This document shows, piece after piece, positions 61,183 through 64,000 of a stretch of 64,000 nt of DNA. This stretch comes from JADCRZ01 sp965200945. Lineage in GTDB: Bacteria > Bacteroidota > Bacteroidia > Chitinophagales > Chitinophagaceae. The stretch covers positions 310,001 through 374,000 of the forward strand of contig OZ241749.1 in the NCBI GenBank assembly GCA_965200945.1, given 5' to 3'. Below the pieces are notes generated by a model. The model ran no database searches. It was not told the origin of the DNA and saw nothing but the letters and a program-made list of their open reading frames with translations. The first letter of the stretch is position 1. Each line of letters starts with the position of its first letter. Made by a program: the position numbers and the translations under genes.

Positions 61183-64000
61183 ATGATTCTGCCCAAAAAC
61201 TGCCGGTACGCCTGTAGTTTACTCGCTTGCTTTTTTATTCTGTCTTCTCTTTTCTCACAGACCGTCACAGGGCCTAATGGCGAGGTCTTTAACACCCGCA
61301 TCGTCAAAGACGGACTGTCCGATCCCTGGGAAATCGTATACGGACCTGATAACTATCTCTGGATCACCGAAGCGCGGGGCTACCGGGTAAGCAGGATCGA
61401 TCCTGTATCCGGAACAAAAAGCGTTTTGCTCGATGTGAGCAACCAGCGCAATTTCCCCCGCTACGACCTGCTCAATAATCAGAACGGCAAACCCTGGCCA
61501 CAGGGAGGGTTGCAGGGGCTGGCATTGCATCCGGCTTTTCTGAGTGGAAAACCGTATGTGTATCTCAGTTATGTCTACAATTTTTCCGGTGCCAATGCGT
61601 CTGATAATGGCTGCGCCGTAAACAGCGGCGGATGTTTTTTTACTACCCGCCTCGTTCGCTACGAATACAATGTATCGGCCCAGGCACTGGTCAATCCGCT
61701 CATTCTCTGCGACAGCATCCCCGGAAGCAGCGACCACAACTCGGGCCGCATCCGGATAGCCCCCCTTACCGCCAACGGGAACGACAATTACCTTTTTTAC
61801 ACGGTGGGCGATATGGGCGCCGGCCAGTATGAGAATGCCGGCAGAACAAACAAGGCGCAGAACAAAAGCAGCTATGAAGGCAAAGTGCTGCGTTTCAACC
61901 TGGAGCCGGATGCGGATGCGGGAACTTACGACCGCTGGATCCCCAACGACAATCCGTTCAACAGCGCTGTACAGAGCGCCGTGTGGAGTGTCGGGCACCG
62001 GAATGCACAAGGGCTCGCCCATGCCGTCGTGAACGGTCAGGTGAGGATGTATTCGTCTGAGCACGGGCCGTTCTCCGATGATGAAGTGAACATAATAGAA
62101 AGAGGAAAGAACTACGGGCATCCGCTCGTGATCGGATACAACGATGGAAATTATGATGGGCTGGCGGCAGGCGTCACTTCCAACTCCTCGCTGCCCGGCA
62201 TATGGCATACCACTTACCCGTTCATCGGCAGTGAAAACCAGAATGCGGCCGCCATAGGAGCGGATCTCAAACTGCCGATCAAAACGCTCTATCCTTCCTC
62301 AAACAGTTTTCTCACCACCCTGCTGCATAAAGTGCAGAACGATGATCCAACCGGCGACCCCAATTCAAGCCCCAACTCGTGGCAATCGGAAGCGCCCAGC
62401 GGCATGACCGTTTACCAGTCGGCCGGCATACCGGGATGGAACAATTCATTGCTGATCGCGGCGTTGAAAGGGGGCAAGATGATCCGGCTGAAACTGAACG
62501 AAAACGGCGACGGAATATCGGGCGATACCCTCAACTACTTCTCGTCGGCAAACCGGTTTCGTTCGGTTACGGTCTCTCCCGACGGTAAAAAGATCTACCT
62601 GATCGTCGACAGCAGCAGCATCACTTCAGGCCCGTCGTCCTCTTTTCCCAAAGTGAGTCTCAACCGGGGCGCCATCATGGAATTCAGCTACCAGTCGGGC
62701 GGGATCGCGGGCGGATTGAACTACAAATTTTACCAGGGCAACTGGGACCGGCTGCCGGATTTCAACACCCTGACCCCCGTGAAAACCGGCAACAGCGCCA
62801 ATGTTTCCATCGGTGACCGGCCGGCTGGTATCGACGACTATTTCGCTTTTAAGTGGGACGGTTTTATCACCCTGCCGGCTGCCGGAACCTATACGTTTGA
62901 AACAGTGTCTGATGACGGCAGCAAGCTTTATTTCAACATGCCCTATTCGGCCGGTGCCGCGGCTACTGTCGTCAACGACAGTGTGCAATCGCCGCAGACC
63001 AGGACCGGTACCGTGGTTGTTCCGGCGGCCGGCACGTACCCCATCACCATCACCTTCTTCGACAAAGTAGGTGGGGAGACGATGGAAGTGTATTGGTCGG
63101 GCCCCGGCATTTCACGGCAAAGGATACCCGACAACGCGTTTACCTCGTCAGGTACCGGTGACCAGGTGGCGCCTTCCGTGCCTGCTAACCTGCGGGTGCT
63201 TACCACCACCGCCACCGCTGTTACCCTCGACTGGGAAGATGCGACAGATAATACAGGCGTCGCCGGTTACGACGTGTATGCAGGCGGGGTGCTCAAATAC
63301 AGCAGCACGGCTTCCACCATCACGGCAGACGGGCTGCAGCCAAATACCGCGTATACCTTCATGGTGAAGGCACGTGATCTTGCAGGCAACCAATCCGGTT
63401 TCAGTAACGCTGTTTCGGTGAACACGCAGGGAACCGGCGGAGGTTTGGCCTACAAGTATTATGAAGGCGCCTGGAGCAACCTGCCCGATTTCAGTAGCCT
63501 CACGCCGGTAGCGAGCGGCCGCAGTACGAATGTAGATATCTCGGTACGCCCGGCCGGCAGGGACAATAATTTTGCGTTTGTGTGGGAAGGATACATCAAC
63601 ATTCCATCGACCGGCACCTATACGTTTGAAACCGTTTCAGACGATGGCAGCAAACTCTATTTCAACACGCTGTATTCGCCCAATGCGGTTGCAACAGTAA
63701 ACAACGACGGCATGCATGGTGCTATCTCGGCAACCGGCACTGTGACTGTTCCGGCGGCCGGCACGTACCCCATCACCATCACGTTCTTCGAGCGGGAAGC
63801 GGAGGAAAGCATGCAGGTGTACTGGACCGGGCCCGGCATCAGCCGCCAGCGGATTCCCAACAGCGCCTTCACAGACAACGCGCCTGCAGAGGGACTGACC
63901 TACAAATACTATGAAGGAGCCTGGAACACGCTGCCTGATTTCAGTACGCTGACACCGGTACAGACAGGCAAAAGCGCCAACGTGGATATCGGCGTTCGGC
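61183..64000 (+). CDS. Quinoprotein-type sugar dehydrogenase with PA14 and FN3 modules, 3' end outside
   Basis: The frame is open from ATG 61183 to the window edge (939 residues visible). The signal peptide ends near LFSQ. Residues 25-500 are a six-bladed propeller of the glucose/sorbosone dehydrogenase family: LSDPWEIVYGPDNYLWITEA, GGLQGLALHPAF, DHNSGRIRI, VGHRNAQGLAH and EHGPFSDDEVN, the His/Arg/Glu/Asp residues that bind PQQ and calcium in the soluble enzyme. Then PA14 (about 511-655), FN3 (664-748), PA14 (755-898) and the start of a third PA14 (905 onward). Shares its tail architecture with the esterase at 45285, so a T9SS sorting domain is expected beyond the edge. Sugar oxidation outside the cell is inferred. 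Confidence 0.85.
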   Translation, partial: MILPKNCRYACSLLACFFILSSLFSQTVTGPNGEVFNTRIVKDGLSDPWEIVYGPDNYLWITEARGYRVSRIDPVSGTKSVLLDVSNQRNFPRYDLLNNQNGKPWPQGGLQGLALHPAFLSGKPYVYLSYVYNFSGANASDNGCAVNSGGCFFTTRLVRYEYNVSAQALVNPLILCDSIPGSSDHNSGRIRIAPLTANGNDNYLFYTVGDMGAGQYENAGRTNKAQNKSSYEGKVLRFNLEPDADAGTYDRWIPNDNPFNSAVQSAVWSVGHRNAQGLAHAVVNGQVRMYSSEHGPFSDDEVNIIERGKNYGHPLVIGYNDGNYDGLAAGVTSNSSLPGIWHTTYPFIGSENQNAAAIGADLKLPIKTLYPSSNSFLTTLLHKVQNDDPTGDPNSSPNSWQSEAPSGMTVYQSAGIPGWNNSLLIAALKGGKMIRLKLNENGDGISGDTLNYFSSANRFRSVTVSPDGKKIYLIVDSSSITSGPSSSFPKVSLNRGAIMEFSYQSGGIAGGLNYKFYQGNWDRLPDFNTLTPVKTGNSANVSIGDRPAGIDDYFAFKWDGFITLPAAGTYTFETVSDDGSKLYFNMPYSAGAAATVVNDSVQSPQTRTGTVVVPAAGTYPITITFFDKVGGETMEVYWSGPGISRQRIPDNAFTSSGTGDQVAPSVPANLRVLTTTATAVTLDWEDATDNTGVAGYDVYAGGVLKYSSTASTITADGLQPNTAYTFMVKARDLAGNQSGFSNAVSVNTQGTGGGLAYKYYEGAWSNLPDFSSLTPVASGRSTNVDISVRPAGRDNNFAFVWEGYINIPSTGTYTFETVSDDGSKLYFNTLYSPNAVATVNNDGMHGAISATGTVTVPAAGTYPITITFFEREAEESMQVYWTGPGISRQRIPNSAFTDNAPAEGLTYKYYEGAWNTLPDFSTLTPVQTGKSANVDIGVR

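Overview
The window is chromosomal DNA from a member of the Bacteroidota, most likely Chitinophagaceae or a close relative. This rests on a SusC/SusD pair, two proteins with type IX secretion (T9SS) C-terminal sorting domains, a PafA-type alkaline phosphatase, DUF4402 proteins, lipobox-bearing efflux subunits, weak ribosome binding sites and TAnnTTTG-like -7 boxes. GC is moderate to high except in a few AT-rich promoter regions. I saw no tRNA, rRNA, CRISPR array, phage or transposase gene.

Layout. 1-2910: end of a BamA/TamA-type barrel and a GAF-domain protein. 3103-4644 (-): a DHA2-type MFS exporter. 4688-5241: a long structured repeat, present again at 29057-29604. 5443-11240 (-): a complete RND tripartite efflux operon (adaptor, pump, outer-membrane factor). 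11507-11743: a decayed small gene. 12061-25384 (+): a chaperone-usher-like surface locus with a DUF4402 subunit, PapD-like chaperone, 2820-residue T9SS-exported beta-solenoid protein, second DUF4402 protein and usher-like outer-membrane protein. 25442-29056: SDR oxidoreductase, HtrA-like protease and PafA phosphatase. 29700-33099 (-): an ABC importer whose binding protein is fused to an OmpA peptidoglycan-binding domain. 33424-38500 (+): SWIM/SNF2 helicase, methyltransferase, SelW-like protein and a frameshifted DUF1801 gene. 38513-42986 (-): two glycoside hydrolases and an APC permease. 43115-44966 (+): Crp/Fnr regulator, DinB-like and HD-like proteins. 45285-59070 (+): a secreted esterase with PA14/FN3 modules, then SusC, SusD, a PL10-type pectate lyase and a 1245-residue LamG protein, which together look like a pectin utilisation locus. 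59421-64000: a LamG lipid-exported or periplasmic protein, a MOSC protein, and the first part of a quinoprotein-type sugar dehydrogenase carrying PA14/FN3 modules.

The main theme is the cell surface: export (T9SS, usher-like, RND), glycan capture and breakdown (SusCD, PL10, GH5, GH2-like, PA14 enzymes), and nutrient import. The strongest candidates for under-described biology are the chaperone-usher-like locus, the OmpA-tethered ABC binding protein, and the foldable repeat of about 550 bp.
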